In this document: positions 6,862 to 16,487 of the stretch, piece by piece | Layout: the number at the start of each line of letters is the position of its first letter | Position numbering within the stretch: the stretch's first letter is position 1 | DNA from: GWF2-33-9 sp964500435 | GTDB lineage: Bacteria; Bacteroidota; Ignavibacteria; Kapaibacteriales; UBA2268 | Reading direction: 5' to 3' | Length of the DNA: 64,000 nt | Assembly (NCBI GenBank): GCA_964500435.1 | Contig: CAZCNL010000008.1 | Coordinates: 1 to 64,000 of the forward strand | Position numbers and translations under genes: made by a program | Notes under the pieces: generated by a model | Told to the model about the DNA's origin: nothing | The model's input: the letters and a program-made list of their open reading frames with translations, nothing else | Database searches by the model: none

Positions 6862-9361
6862 TCTTTCTATTTTTCCACTGATAGAATAGGGATAAAACTA
6901 AAAGAACCGTGAGTAATATATTCGCCGCTAAACTCAAATTTTTTCCTGTATTAAAAGGTTTAGACTCAAATTTAAGTTCTAATTTATGTTTACCATTCGG
7001 TATCAACACTGCTCTGAGAATATAGTCTGCTTTGTAAATTTCAATTTCTTTGCCATCTAAATAAGCTTTCCAATCGGGATAATATATTTCTGATAGTACT
7101 AATAAATTACTTCCTGTTGCATTGACATCCATCGAGATATATTCATTTTTATATTGTCTTATGTTGACAAAGTTATTTTCATTAGGTTTTTCAAATTTTA
7201 ATTTTTCGTCTTTTTCGAAAAATACAACTTTTTTAGGGTCAAAATCTGCATTTTTCAAACTTGTCAAGATTTCTTTTGGTGTTTTTATTTCAGAAGAATC
7301 TACAAAAAAAGCACGAGGTAAATATGAAGCATTATAATAAACTCTCGTTCCTGTGCGTTGAGAAGTGTAAATAGGTGGAACTTTCATATCTTCTTTTGCA
7401 AGAATATATTTCACATTCAATAAATTCCACATAAATGGGCTCATAACATTGCTTGTGTTACCTTGTGAAGTAAAATCGAGCATATCTTGGTAAATTCTTA
7501 GTTTTGCGGAATGGTAACCATTGACGTTTTGAAGTAAATAATGAGCAGAGACATTTGGTGAAGCGGACGCAAAATCAGCAACCCGAAATATTTCTTTATC
7601 TTTTTTTACATAATCGAACGCATCATCTTTTGGGAATACTTGCAATGACAACTTTTCTTCTGGAATATCCATTGGACGATAACCTACTCGCCATAAATCA
7701 AAAATTAAAAGTATAAAAAGTGGATAGATAAAATATGCAAATTTAATTTTTCTGCTAACAAATAAATACGATAAATAAAATGCAATGACTAAAATAAATC
7801 CATTGATATACCAATCATTAATCATATTTGACCAAATAAAATCTCGGAAGTTTTCAGGCAATCTTAAACTTTGACTTGATGCCATTGCTTGATAATACGC
7901 ATCTTTAAACATTGTCGTAAAAGCAAATCCTAAAACAAGAAATGCTAATGAAATATATAGAAATAATTGAGTTGTCTTCTTCCCTTGTTGGCTTTGTTCT
8001 TTATTCCAATTAATAAGTGAATTTAAACCATATCCGGCAAGGATGGGAAAGGCGAAATTCACTAAAACAAGAGCCATACTCGGTGCTCGGAATTTATTAA
8101 ACATTGGAACATTGTAATAAAAGAAATTGTATAAAACTGGTAATGTATATCCAAAGGATAATATCCACGCAAATATTGAAATAAAAATTAAAGCTTGCAC
8201 AAACACATCCTTTCGGTTTGCTATTGCACCAAGAATAGCAAAGAAAAAGATAAAAATACCCATATATGGAGCGGCATCTTCGAAAGGTTTTTGTCCCCAA
8301 TAAGTTGGGATTTTCATTTCTTTACCGCCTGTTTCAGGTCCTGAATAACTTAATTTTCCGAAGCCATAATAATTTGGGACAAGGAAAGTAAAAGTCTCAC
8401 CAGGAGAAAAAGACCATTGAGTTGCATAATCGTAATCATTTCCTCCATCTTTTGTTTGTTTGCTTGATTCAGTTTTTTCTAAAGCACCAGAACCACGTGT
8501 TGAATAAGGAGTATATTCTTGAATACTAAAATATCTGTCTGCAGAAAGTAAAAAAGAAAAACCAAAAGCAAGAGCTAAAATTATACCTGGTCTTAAAACT
8601 GACAAAGGTTCATTTTTACTTATAAATCTTGAAATTAATTCATAAATGAGATAAATTCCGAAAGCTAAAACACCATAAAATATCATCTGAACGTGAGTTG
8701 CTTCGAGCATAATATGAACAGCAATCACAGTTAAAACAGCATAAAGCAACGAGAATTTCTTGATAAGCTTTTCCATAAAGAAGAAAATCCATGGATACAT
8801 CGAAAAAACTACTGGTTTTGTATTATGTCCAATCATTATCCAAACAACAGCACCGGTCGAAAATACTGCAGCAAGAGAAGTAAATAACGAAACGAGTTCA
8901 TTGTGTTTTTTCTCTCTCATTAAAAAATACATACCAATAGCAAAAATTACATAATGTATAGCAACACGAGCTTCATCATTACCGAATAAATTCTGAAATT
9001 GTTCAATAAATCCAAAATATATTTTAGAAGTAAAATCCCAAATCCTTTCACCTGTTACTAAAAGTGCTGCAAAACTTGGCATGCCGCTGAAAATATACGG
9101 TATCCATAGCGGAAAACTCCCATCTTGTTTTGCTTGTTTTAAATATTCTCTGAAACTTATTGATGCAACAGAATCGGAAGCATTAAATCCATTACCAAAT
9201 ATTCCTGGTCCGAAAAAAATAAATATTAAAACAAATAAAATTAATATTATGACCCAATTTTTTTGGAAAAATTTTGGTATTGCATTGTCTGAAAAAGCAG
9301 GTTGTAATTTTTTTGAAGGTGTTTTCTTTTGTTCAATTGAATTTTTCTTATTTGTTGGCAT
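6842..9361 (-). CDS. YfhO-family polytopic membrane protein
   Basis: An 839-residue integral membrane protein. A short lysine-rich cytoplasmic N-terminus is followed by a first hydrophobic segment near 35-55 and then roughly a dozen more, with large loops between them, a soluble region near residues 600-790, and a last membrane segment near 808-826. The layout and motifs such as FNASDS, SFGYTLPVLYNFFYYNVPMFNKFRAP and LNVKYI match the YfhO family, relatives of the GT-C fold glycosyltransferases acting on lipid-linked sugars at the membrane. The donor and acceptor cannot be told from sequence. It leads a two-gene operon with folP. Confidence 0.75.
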   Translation of the reverse strand: MPTNKKNSIEQKKTPSKKLQPAFSDNAIPKFFQKNWVIILILFVLIFIFFGPGIFGNGFNASDSVASISFREYLKQAKQDGSFPLWIPYIFSGMPSFAALLVTGERIWDFTSKIYFGFIEQFQNLFGNDEARVAIHYVIFAIGMYFLMREKKHNELVSLFTSLAAVFSTGAVVWIMIGHNTKPVVFSMYPWIFFFMEKLIKKFSLLYAVLTVIAVHIMLEATHVQMIFYGVLAFGIYLIYELISRFISKNEPLSVLRPGIILALAFGFSFLLSADRYFSIQEYTPYSTRGSGALEKTESSKQTKDGGNDYDYATQWSFSPGETFTFLVPNYYGFGKLSYSGPETGGKEMKIPTYWGQKPFEDAAPYMGIFIFFFAILGAIANRKDVFVQALIFISIFAWILSFGYTLPVLYNFFYYNVPMFNKFRAPSMALVLVNFAFPILAGYGLNSLINWNKEQSQQGKKTTQLFLYISLAFLVLGFAFTTMFKDAYYQAMASSQSLRLPENFRDFIWSNMINDWYINGFILVIAFYLSYLFVSRKIKFAYFIYPLFILLIFDLWRVGYRPMDIPEEKLSLQVFPKDDAFDYVKKDKEIFRVADFASASPNVSAHYLLQNVNGYHSAKLRIYQDMLDFTSQGNTSNVMSPFMWNLLNVKYILAKEDMKVPPIYTSQRTGTRVYYNASYLPRAFFVDSSEIKTPKEILTSLKNADFDPKKVVFFEKDEKLKFEKPNENNFVNIRQYKNEYISMDVNATGSNLLVLSEIYYPDWKAYLDGKEIEIYKADYILRAVLIPNGKHKLELKFESKPFNTGKNLSLAANILLTVLLVLSLFYQWKNRKNDKDEV

Positions 9362-9397
9362 ATTTTTTTACATTTTAATTAACAAAATAATAATATT

Positions 9398-9405
9398 CAA
9401 AATTA
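9398..9405 (-). promoter_or_regulatory. Candidate -7 box for the YfhO-folP operon
   Basis: TAATTTTG on the minus strand, 37 bases before the ATG at 9361. There is no TTG at the usual 19-base distance, so this rests on the -7 box and its position alone. Confidence 0.4.
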
Positions 9406-9447
9406 AAGTAATTTGTTAGAATAAAAAATTTTTCAAGAAAAATTCCG

Positions 9448-9455
9448 TAATTTTG
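9448..9455 (+). promoter_or_regulatory. Candidate -7 box for rsfS-argS
   Basis: TAATTTTG on the plus strand, 61 bases before the TTG start codon of rsfS. No clear TTG lies at the -33 position. It forms a divergent pair with the box at 9398-9405. Confidence 0.4.
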
Positions 9456-9515
9456 TTAATTAAAAAATAGTTATTTATATAGTTCGTATTTAAGTTAAAC
9501 ATTTTAAGAGAAAAA

Positions 9516-9947
9516 TTGATAAAATTAATCAAACCTCGTTCAGCAAAATCCTTAGCTGCAACAATTGCAAAAATCGCAGCAGAAAAATTAGCAAGCAATA
9601 TATTAATTTTAGATTTGACAAAAGTTGAATCCGCACCAAGTGATTTTTTTGTCATTTGCACCGCAAATTCATTGCCTCAAACAAAAGCAATTTTTGACGA
9701 AATTTATTACCAGATAAAATCTCTTGATATTCCTTTACCGAAAACAGAAGGGCTGGATTCGATGGAATGGATTTTGCTCGATTATTTCGATGTCGTTGTG
9801 CATATTATGACCGAAATTACAAGAAATTACTATAAAATAGAAAAATTATGGTCTGATGCTAAATTTTATACGTTAGACGATAATTCGAAAATTGTAAGTT
9901 TTTCGAAAGAAAAAGTTAAACAGATGTTCCTCGCTCCTTCTGTTTAA
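9516..9947 (+). CDS. rsfS: Ribosomal silencing factor RsfS
   Basis: 143 residues of the Iojap/RsfS family, which binds ribosomal protein L14 on the 50S subunit and blocks subunit joining when nutrients are short. Family features are DLTKVESAPSDFFVICTANS near 31-51, the block around TEGLDSMEWILLDYFDVVVHI, and YYKIEKLW. The start is TTG at 9516; no ATG fits upstream, and the protein begins at the right place relative to the family (KPRSAKSLAATIAK...). argS follows 49 bases later on the same strand. Confidence 0.9.
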   Translation: MIKLIKPRSAKSLAATIAKIAAEKLASNILILDLTKVESAPSDFFVICTANSLPQTKAIFDEIYYQIKSLDIPLPKTEGLDSMEWILLDYFDVVVHIMTEITRNYYKIEKLWSDAKFYTLDDNSKIVSFSKEKVKQMFLAPSV

Positions 9948-9996
9948 TTTCTTTAACCATTTTCTTTTATAATTTTATAATAAAATCACAGTATAT

Positions 9997-11637
9997 ATGA
10001 TTAAATCCTATATTTTTGAAATTTTAAATAATGCTCTAAGAAAACTTGAAGTTGAAAATCCAAATATCATTTTAGATTATCCCAAAAATCCCGAAAATGG
10101 TGATTTATCAACAAATATTGCAATGCTTTTAGCAAAACCTTTGAAAAAAGCACCAAAAATTATTGCTCAAGACATTATTGCTAATTTAGACTATTCAAAT
10201 GAATTGATTGAAAAAATCGAAATTGCCGGAAATGGATTTATAAATTTCTTCCTTTCACCAAGTTATTATCATAATATTTTGAAAAACATCATTTCGTATG
10301 ATGAAAATTTTGGCAAACAAGAAATAGGTCAAAATAAAAAAGTATTAGTAGAATATGTTAGCGCAAACCCTACTGGATTATTGCATCTTGGGCATGGACG
10401 GAATGCAGTGATTGGCGACACCTTATCTAATTTATATGAATGGCTTGGATATGAAGTAACTCGTGAATATTATTTCAACAACGCCGGTAACCAAATGCGG
10501 AATTTGGCTAAATCTATATATGCAAGATATCGCCAATTGCTCGATAATAAAGATTACCCGTTCCCTGAAGATGGTTATTTTGGTGATTACATTTTCGAAA
10601 TTGCAAAAGAGTTTATTAAATTGAACGGAACTGAAATATTAGAACCTACTGATGAAAACATTGCTAAATTCCAAAAATTTGGTGAAGAATGGAATTTCAT
10701 CAATATCAAAAAAACATTGAAAAAGCTGAATGTAATTCAAAATTCATATTATAACGAAAATTCGCTTTATGAATCGGGAAAAATAGACAAACTAATTGCA
10801 GATTTAAAGTCCTTAGATTTAATTTATGAAAAAGATGGAGCTCTGTGGTTAAAACTTACAGCGCTTGGCTTAGAAGATGATAGAGTCGCTGTCAAATCAA
10901 CTGGTGAGCCAACTTATCGTTTACCGGATATCGCTTACCATCGTGAAAAATTTCTTAGAGGATACGATGAAATTGTTGATATATTCGGAGCTGACCATAT
11001 TGCCACAGTGCCTGATGTCATTGCCACAGTTAAAGCGTTAGGTTTCGACACAAATAATATTAAAGTAGTAATTCACCAATTTGTAACTTTAACTGAAAAT
11101 GGACAGCAAGTAAAAATGTCGAAACGCTCCGGGAAAAGTTATACTTTAGATGAATTAATTGACGAAGTAGGAGCCGAAGTTGTCCGATTTTTCCTTCTTA
11201 TGAGAGGTGTCAATACACATTTAGAATTCGATTTAAGTTTAGCAAAAGAGCAAAGCGATAAAAATCCTGTTTATTATTTGCAATATGCTCACGCAAGAAT
11301 ATGCTCGATTTTAGAAAAAATTAAGGAACAAAATATTACAATCAAAACTGAACCAGATTTGAACTCCCTACAAGAAAAAATTGAGTTAGATTTAATTAAA
11401 AAATTAGCAGATTTTCCTACAGCAATTTTCGATGCATCCAAAAAAAGTGAACCACATATTTTATCAGATTATTTAAGAGATTTGGCGTCTATTTTTCATA
11501 ATTTTTATCATCAATGTAGAATTATTGGTGAACAAGAAGAAATTTTATCAGCACGCTTATTGCTTGCTAATTCAACAAAAATAGTCCTTAAAAATGGTTT
11601 GACAATACTCGGTATTTCTGCTCCCGAAAGAATGTAA
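9997..11637 (+). CDS. argS: Arginyl-tRNA synthetase
   Basis: 546 residues, a class-I synthetase that charges tRNA-Arg. The HIGH motif appears as HLGH (130-133) within SANPTGLLHLGHGRN, and the KMSKR loop is VKMSKRSGKSY near residue 372. The N-terminal Add1 domain (about 1-105, ending FINFFLSPSYY) and the C-terminal DALR anticodon-binding domain (from about 425, with YAHARICSILEK) are both present, so the protein looks complete. A hairpin terminator follows. Confidence 0.95.
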   Translation: MIKSYIFEILNNALRKLEVENPNIILDYPKNPENGDLSTNIAMLLAKPLKKAPKIIAQDIIANLDYSNELIEKIEIAGNGFINFFLSPSYYHNILKNIISYDENFGKQEIGQNKKVLVEYVSANPTGLLHLGHGRNAVIGDTLSNLYEWLGYEVTREYYFNNAGNQMRNLAKSIYARYRQLLDNKDYPFPEDGYFGDYIFEIAKEFIKLNGTEILEPTDENIAKFQKFGEEWNFINIKKTLKKLNVIQNSYYNENSLYESGKIDKLIADLKSLDLIYEKDGALWLKLTALGLEDDRVAVKSTGEPTYRLPDIAYHREKFLRGYDEIVDIFGADHIATVPDVIATVKALGFDTNNIKVVIHQFVTLTENGQQVKMSKRSGKSYTLDELIDEVGAEVVRFFLLMRGVNTHLEFDLSLAKEQSDKNPVYYLQYAHARICSILEKIKEQNITIKTEPDLNSLQEKIELDLIKKLADFPTAIFDASKKSEPHILSDYLRDLASIFHNFYHQCRIIGEQEEILSARLLLANSTKIVLKNGLTILGISAPERM

Positions 11638-11670
11638 ATTTAACGAACGAGACTTTATAAAAAAATAATA

Positions 11671-11700
11671 CCTGACATAGAAAGTGTCAGGCATTTTATT
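11671..11700. terminator. Bidirectional hairpin terminator between argS and the E1 gene
   Basis: CCTGACA (11671-11677) pairs with TGTCAGG (11685-11691) over a 7-base loop, followed by CATTTTATTT on the plus strand and preceded by an A-rich run that gives U on the minus strand. It serves two convergent genes. Confidence 0.7.
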
Positions 11701-11746
11701 TAAATAAAAATAAAGAAATAAATTTTATTAGACAAGACAAAATTAA

Positions 11747-13930
11747 TTAATAGTTCAAAAGTTTCATAATATCTGCATAAATTTTTTCCTCAGTAGGAAG
11801 TACATCGTATTCATATTCAGGAGCATAAGGAATGTGCGAATCTTTTGCTGCATGTCTCATCACAGGTGCATCAAGATAGTTAAATGCTTCATAATTAATT
11901 ACAGCAGAAATTTCTGCACCAAATCCTAATGTCAACGTATCTTCGTGAGCAATTAACAAGCGATTTGTTTTTTTAATAGATTTTAGAACTAATTCTTTAT
12001 CCCAAGGAATTAAAGTTCTTAAATCAATTACTTCGATTGTTTTACCAGTATCTTTTTCAATTTTTTTCGCCGCATTCAACGAATCCTTTGCTGTTAATCC
12101 ATATGAAACAATAGTTGCATCATTTCCTTCTTTCAAAATTTTCGCTTTTCCAAAAGGCAATAAAAAGTTCTCATTTGGTTCAGGTGTCGAAGAAAAAGGC
12201 AATCTATATAAACCTTTGTGTTCTAAAAAAATCACTGGGTCTTGTAACCTGCAAGCTGTTTTCAACAATCCTTTTGCATCTGCGGCAGAGCTGGGATATG
12301 CAATCATAAGCCCTGGGATATGTGCAAAAAATGCTTCAATATTTTGCGAATGGTATAAACCACCATGAATGTAGCCACCTACAGCAACACGAACAACAAC
12401 AGGTGCAGCAAAATTACCATTAGAGCGGTATCTCAAAGTTGCTAATTCATCACGAAGTTGCATAAATGCGGGCCAAATATAATCACCAAATTGTATTTCT
12501 ACAACAGGTTTATAACCTTTAACCGCCATTCCTATTGCAGTTCCAATAATTGAGGCTTCGGCAAGTGGTGAATTGAAAACCCGTTCTTTCCCAAAGGCTG
12601 TGGAAAGTCCTTTTGTTGCAGTAAAAACGCCACCTTTGGGGTCTGCAACATCTTCGCCATAAATAACCATTTTAGGATTATATTGCATTTCTTCGTGTAA
12701 AGCATGGTTAATTGCATCAACCATCACGATTTTATTTTCTGAATCAACATTTTCAAATTCTGAATAATTTAAATTGCGTGTTTCTAATGGTGCGAATATA
12801 TGATTTGTCGAATCTTCAGGCACAGGAGAAGGTCTTGAAAATGCCCAATCAGCAGCCTCATTAACTTCTCGTACAACTTGGTCGTATAAATTGTCAATTT
12901 CTTCTTGAGTTGCCAACTTATTGTTAAGCAAATAACTTGACAAATTTTTAATCGGGTCTTTTTTGCTTTTCGCTGCTTCAAGTTCTTCGAGTGGACGATA
13001 TTTTTTTTGGTCATCGCTTGAAGAATGTGGCAAAAGTCTTTCGACTAATGAATGTAATAATGCTGGACCTTTTCCGGATCGCATATAATCAACTGCTTTT
13101 TTTGCTGCTAAATACGATTCGAAAAAATTTGAGCCATCAAAGGTGAACATTTTTAAATTAGAATAAGCACAAAAAGAGTGAGTAACATTTGTCCCGCTCG
13201 ATTGAGTTTCACGAGGCACTGAAATTGCATAACCATTATCTTGAATGTGAAACAAAACAGCAAGCTTTTCTCGTGATGCCCAATTAACTGCTTCATAAAA
13301 TTCACCTTCCGATGTTGTACCTTCTCCGGAGGAAACGTAAGTAATTTCATCAGTATGATCTTTTTTTGCAGCCAAAGCAGTTCCAACGGCATTTAAATAT
13401 TGAGTGCCCGTCGGTGAAGATTGTGTCGGTAAATTTAAGTCTTTTCGTCCATAATGACCTGGCATTTGCCGACCACCAGTTGATGGGTCTTCAGGTTTAC
13501 CAAATGCAAGCAAAAAATAATCTTGGGGTGTGTAACCCATTGTATACGAAAAAGCTAAATCACGATAATATGTCCAGCCCCAATCTTTTTTGGGAACTAA
13601 ATTGAGTGCAATTGCAACTTGTGCACCTTCGTGACCGCTTCCACCAATATGAAAAAACGATTTACCTTGCTTTACTAAATTTAAATGTTTCTCGTCAGTA
13701 TAACGAGCTTGCATCATTAATTTCAATGCTTTAATTAAATCTTCTTTTGTTAAATTTAATTGTTGATGAATTGGTTTTTGATTTAAATCATTTATAATTT
13801 CAATTGTTTCGGCGGCACAGCCGGGACCGATTTTTTCTTCAAATTTATTGGAATCAAGTGAATTTTCAACGTTTTCTAATATGTCGGTATTTTTTTCATC
13901 TTTTTTTAATTTGTTATTTTGTTTTGTCAT
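11747..13930 (-). CDS. Fused 2-oxoacid dehydrogenase E1 (alpha + beta)
   Basis: 727 residues joining the E1 alpha and beta chains in one protein. A charged N-terminal tail (about 1-55) precedes the alpha part. The thiamine diphosphate motif is GEG (202-204) to NGYAIS (N232), in the context SEGEFYEAVNWAS. The beta part begins near 400 (NKIVMVDAINHALHEEM) and has the usual EDVADPKGGVF, FGDYIWPAFMQL and HGGLYHSQ blocks. It decarboxylates a 2-oxoacid and passes the acyl group to lipoyl-E2; branched-chain oxoacids or pyruvate are both possible. Fused E1 proteins of this kind are known in Bacteroidota and relatives. No E2 or E3 gene is adjacent. Confidence 0.85.
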   Translation of the reverse strand: MTKQNNKLKKDEKNTDILENVENSLDSNKFEEKIGPGCAAETIEIINDLNQKPIHQQLNLTKEDLIKALKLMMQARYTDEKHLNLVKQGKSFFHIGGSGHEGAQVAIALNLVPKKDWGWTYYRDLAFSYTMGYTPQDYFLLAFGKPEDPSTGGRQMPGHYGRKDLNLPTQSSPTGTQYLNAVGTALAAKKDHTDEITYVSSGEGTTSEGEFYEAVNWASREKLAVLFHIQDNGYAISVPRETQSSGTNVTHSFCAYSNLKMFTFDGSNFFESYLAAKKAVDYMRSGKGPALLHSLVERLLPHSSSDDQKKYRPLEELEAAKSKKDPIKNLSSYLLNNKLATQEEIDNLYDQVVREVNEAADWAFSRPSPVPEDSTNHIFAPLETRNLNYSEFENVDSENKIVMVDAINHALHEEMQYNPKMVIYGEDVADPKGGVFTATKGLSTAFGKERVFNSPLAEASIIGTAIGMAVKGYKPVVEIQFGDYIWPAFMQLRDELATLRYRSNGNFAAPVVVRVAVGGYIHGGLYHSQNIEAFFAHIPGLMIAYPSSAADAKGLLKTACRLQDPVIFLEHKGLYRLPFSSTPEPNENFLLPFGKAKILKEGNDATIVSYGLTAKDSLNAAKKIEKDTGKTIEVIDLRTLIPWDKELVLKSIKKTNRLLIAHEDTLTLGFGAEISAVINYEAFNYLDAPVMRHAAKDSHIPYAPEYEYDVLPTEEKIYADIMKLLNY

Positions 13931-13953
13931 AATATTTCTTATCTTTATTTTTG
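13924..13953 (+). promoter_or_regulatory. Candidate Bacteroidota-type promoter for holB-ricT
   Basis: TTG at 13924-13926, a 19-base spacer, then TATTTTTG at 13946-13953, fitting TTG-N19-TAnnTTTG. It would leave about 90 bases of leader before holB at 14052. The TTG overlaps the start of the divergent E1 gene. Confidence 0.45.
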
Positions 13954-14051
13954 AATTAAATAAAATATGTTTTTTTAAGATTTGTAGAACGAATTTTATT
14001 AGTTTTTATTAAAATTTTTATTCACTTAACATAAAATAAATTTACAAGTTT

Positions 14052-15209
14052 ATGAGTTGGAATAAAATAATAGGTTTAGAGCGGGAAAAAGCTATTTTGC
14101 AAAAATCTGTATTAAATAATAGAATTCATAATTCTTATTTATTTTATGGTATGAATGGTATCGGAAAAAGAGCAGTTGCCTATGAATTTGCAAAAGCTTT
14201 GAATTGCCTTAACCCAATTATTGACGAAAAAAACAATAAATACGAAGCGTGTGACGAATGTTTAAGTTGCAAACAAATGTCAAATCTAACTCATCCAAAT
14301 TTACATTTAATTTTTTCGTATCCCACCGGGAAAGGAACAGATTCAAAATCAGATAATCCACTTGCTAAATTAACTGATGCACAAGTTGAAGAAATTCAAA
14401 ATCAAATGTTGCTTTTCGCCCAAAATCCTTATTATAATATAAATATATCAGGTGCCAATACAATTAAAATTGACCAAATCAGAGAAGTAAAAAAGAAAAT
14501 AAATTATTCCTCAACCTCGCACGGAAAAAATGTTATTATAATTATGAACGCCGAGGAAATGACCAACGAAGCCGCTAATGCATTTTTGAAAACATTAGAA
14601 GAGCCAAGCGAAAATACAGTTATAATTTTAACAACTTCAAGAAAAGAATTGCTCTTGCAAACAATTTTATCAAGGACTCAACAACTTTTCTTTGCCCAAC
14701 TTTCGAATGAAGAAATAAAACAAGGATTAATAAAATTTTATAATTGCAAGGAAGAAACAGCAAATTTAATATCTATCCTCGCAAATGGCTCTTTTTCGAA
14801 AGCTTTGGAACAAGCAAGTACTGAATTTATTGATGTAAGATCAAAATTTGTAGATATTTTTAGAACAGTATTGAAAAAGAAAAATTATAGAATAGAGTTT
14901 TTAGAAAAAATAGATGAATTGATTAAAACAACCGATACAAAAGGTTTGACAAATGGATTAACTTTATTCGAAATGTGGCTTCGAGATGCTTATTCATTTT
15001 CACTATTTAAAAATAAATTAATAATTGTTAATTTAGACCAACTCGATGTTATAGAAAAATTTACAGCAAATTTTAATAATTTCGACTATTTATATACTTT
15101 TGATATTTTAGAAAAATCTATCAATTTGATAAAAAAAAGTGTGAATATTCAATTAATTTTAGTAAATTTATTTTTAGGAATTAGACAAAAAGTATATAAG
15201 TTTTTTTAG
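14052..15209 (+). CDS. holB: DNA polymerase III delta' subunit (clamp-loader ATPase-like)
   Basis: 385 residues with the clamp-loader AAA+ fold. The P-loop GMNGIGKR (33-40) lacks the final S/T, as expected for the non-hydrolysing delta' subunit rather than DnaX. A zinc-binding set C52, C67, C70, C73 follows. ANAFLKTLEEPSENTVIILTT is the conserved family block, and SRTQ stands where the SRC sensor motif of DnaX occurs. Delta' completes the clamp-loader ring that puts the beta clamp on DNA. ricT follows 27 bases downstream, the same holB-yaaT order known from Firmicutes, which supports the call. Confidence 0.85.
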   Translation: MSWNKIIGLEREKAILQKSVLNNRIHNSYLFYGMNGIGKRAVAYEFAKALNCLNPIIDEKNNKYEACDECLSCKQMSNLTHPNLHLIFSYPTGKGTDSKSDNPLAKLTDAQVEEIQNQMLLFAQNPYYNINISGANTIKIDQIREVKKKINYSSTSHGKNVIIIMNAEEMTNEAANAFLKTLEEPSENTVIILTTSRKELLLQTILSRTQQLFFAQLSNEEIKQGLIKFYNCKEETANLISILANGSFSKALEQASTEFIDVRSKFVDIFRTVLKKKNYRIEFLEKIDELIKTTDTKGLTNGLTLFEMWLRDAYSFSLFKNKLIIVNLDQLDVIEKFTANFNNFDYLYTFDILEKSINLIKKSVNIQLILVNLFLGIRQKVYKFF

Positions 15210-15236
15210 ACGAAACTAACAATTTGTATTTTTTTT

Positions 15237-16385
15237 ATGGTAATCAATAATAATTATATAGAATTAAATAAACAACAAACTGAAATAACAAGCAAAAACA
15301 ACAATGGAAAAAATTTTGAAACGAAGGAAAATAACGGAATAGCAATTGAAAATGGGATTCATCAAAATAACTTACCGCTAAATTCAGAAAGTGGTGAACG
15401 TCACGAAAATCATCGCATAGTTCAACAACTCGAAAATAAAGCAAATGAACTAAACGAGAAAAATATCGCTGAAGTTGAATTCCAAGGTAGTCGCAAAGAA
15501 ATTTATTTCAATTCATTAGTTGGGCGTGTTAAAATTGGTGATTGGGTTGTTGTCGAAACTGACAACGGTTTTGACTTAGGAAAAATTTCAAAAATTGGGG
15601 AAAATTTATTCTCTTGGTGGAAGCACACTTTTTCAACAGAAAATAATTCACCAGTGTATTCAATAAAATATAAAGCTAGTTCAAAAGATATAGACAAATA
15701 TCACTCGAATTTGAAAGAGCAGGAATTAATTGTTGAACAAGCTAAACAACTTGCGAAAACACACAATTTAGATATGCGTATCACCGAAGCCGAATGGCAA
15801 TTCGATAAACACCGGCTTACAATTTATTTTCTTGCTCCACAAAGAGTTGATTTCCGAGAGCTTGTCAAAGACTTAGCCAAACAATACAAAACTCGCATTG
15901 AATTAAGGCAAATTACCCATCGTGAAAGAGCAAAGCGTATATCTAATTGGGTGGGAGTTTGCGGGCGACCTATTTGCTGTGGATGCTTTTTGCAACAGGT
16001 CAAACCTGTATCTATTGAACATTCAAAAGCTCAACAACTTTCTGCAAATGTTACAAAACTTAGCGGTTATTGCGGAAGACTTAAATGTTGCTTAATGTTT
16101 GAATATGACTTTTATGTCGAAGAATCCAAACGTTTTCCCAAACTTGGTTCAAAATTGGAATTAGAGGACGGCTCTTATTTACTTATAAAATTTGATATAT
16201 TCAAAAATTCCTTAACTTTTGTCAATGAAGAGCATCATAATTTCAGAACATTTACTTTAGAAGAAATAAAAGCTTATGCCGCACAAAATAAAGTATTAGA
16301 ACCGAAGGATACAGAAGGATGTGCTTTCTGTGATAAATTTAATGTCACTGATAATTTAGATGAATTAATAGAAATCGCAGATTAA
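15237..16385 (+). CDS. ricT: PSP1-domain protein, RicT/YaaT family
   Basis: 382 residues. After a polar, asparagine- and glutamate-rich N-terminus of about 80 residues comes the PSP1 region with two diagnostic cysteine clusters: GVCGRPICCGCF near 239-250 and GYCGRLKCCLMFEYDFY near 278-294. In Bacillus, RicT (YaaT) forms a complex with RicA and RicF that binds Fe-S clusters and affects RNase Y-dependent RNA processing. The role in this lineage is not established; the cysteines suggest a metal or cluster site. It is co-transcribed with holB and followed by a terminator. Confidence 0.85.
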   Translation: MVINNNYIELNKQQTEITSKNNNGKNFETKENNGIAIENGIHQNNLPLNSESGERHENHRIVQQLENKANELNEKNIAEVEFQGSRKEIYFNSLVGRVKIGDWVVVETDNGFDLGKISKIGENLFSWWKHTFSTENNSPVYSIKYKASSKDIDKYHSNLKEQELIVEQAKQLAKTHNLDMRITEAEWQFDKHRLTIYFLAPQRVDFRELVKDLAKQYKTRIELRQITHRERAKRISNWVGVCGRPICCGCFLQQVKPVSIEHSKAQQLSANVTKLSGYCGRLKCCLMFEYDFYVEESKRFPKLGSKLELEDGSYLLIKFDIFKNSLTFVNEEHHNFRTFTLEEIKAYAAQNKVLEPKDTEGCAFCDKFNVTDNLDELIEIAD

Positions 16386-16411
16386 TTTGAAGTTTCCTTT
16401 TATTAAAAATT

Positions 16412-16460
16412 AAACTCGCACATTTACTATATAAAGTAGTTTTATATGCGAGTTTTTTCT
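16412..16460. terminator. Hairpin terminator after ricT
   Basis: AAACTCGCA (16412-16420) pairs perfectly with TGCGAGTTT (16447-16455) around a 26-base loop, followed by a T-run. On the other strand it follows the broken lipoprotein gene, so it probably works both ways. Confidence 0.7.
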
Positions 16461-16487
16461 TCAAATAATAGAGCAATTAGAAAAACA

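Noticed and set aside
16386..16487. Possible small RNA between ricT and the broken lipoprotein gene
   Set aside because: The only structure is a perfect stem followed by a T-run, which is explained as a terminator.
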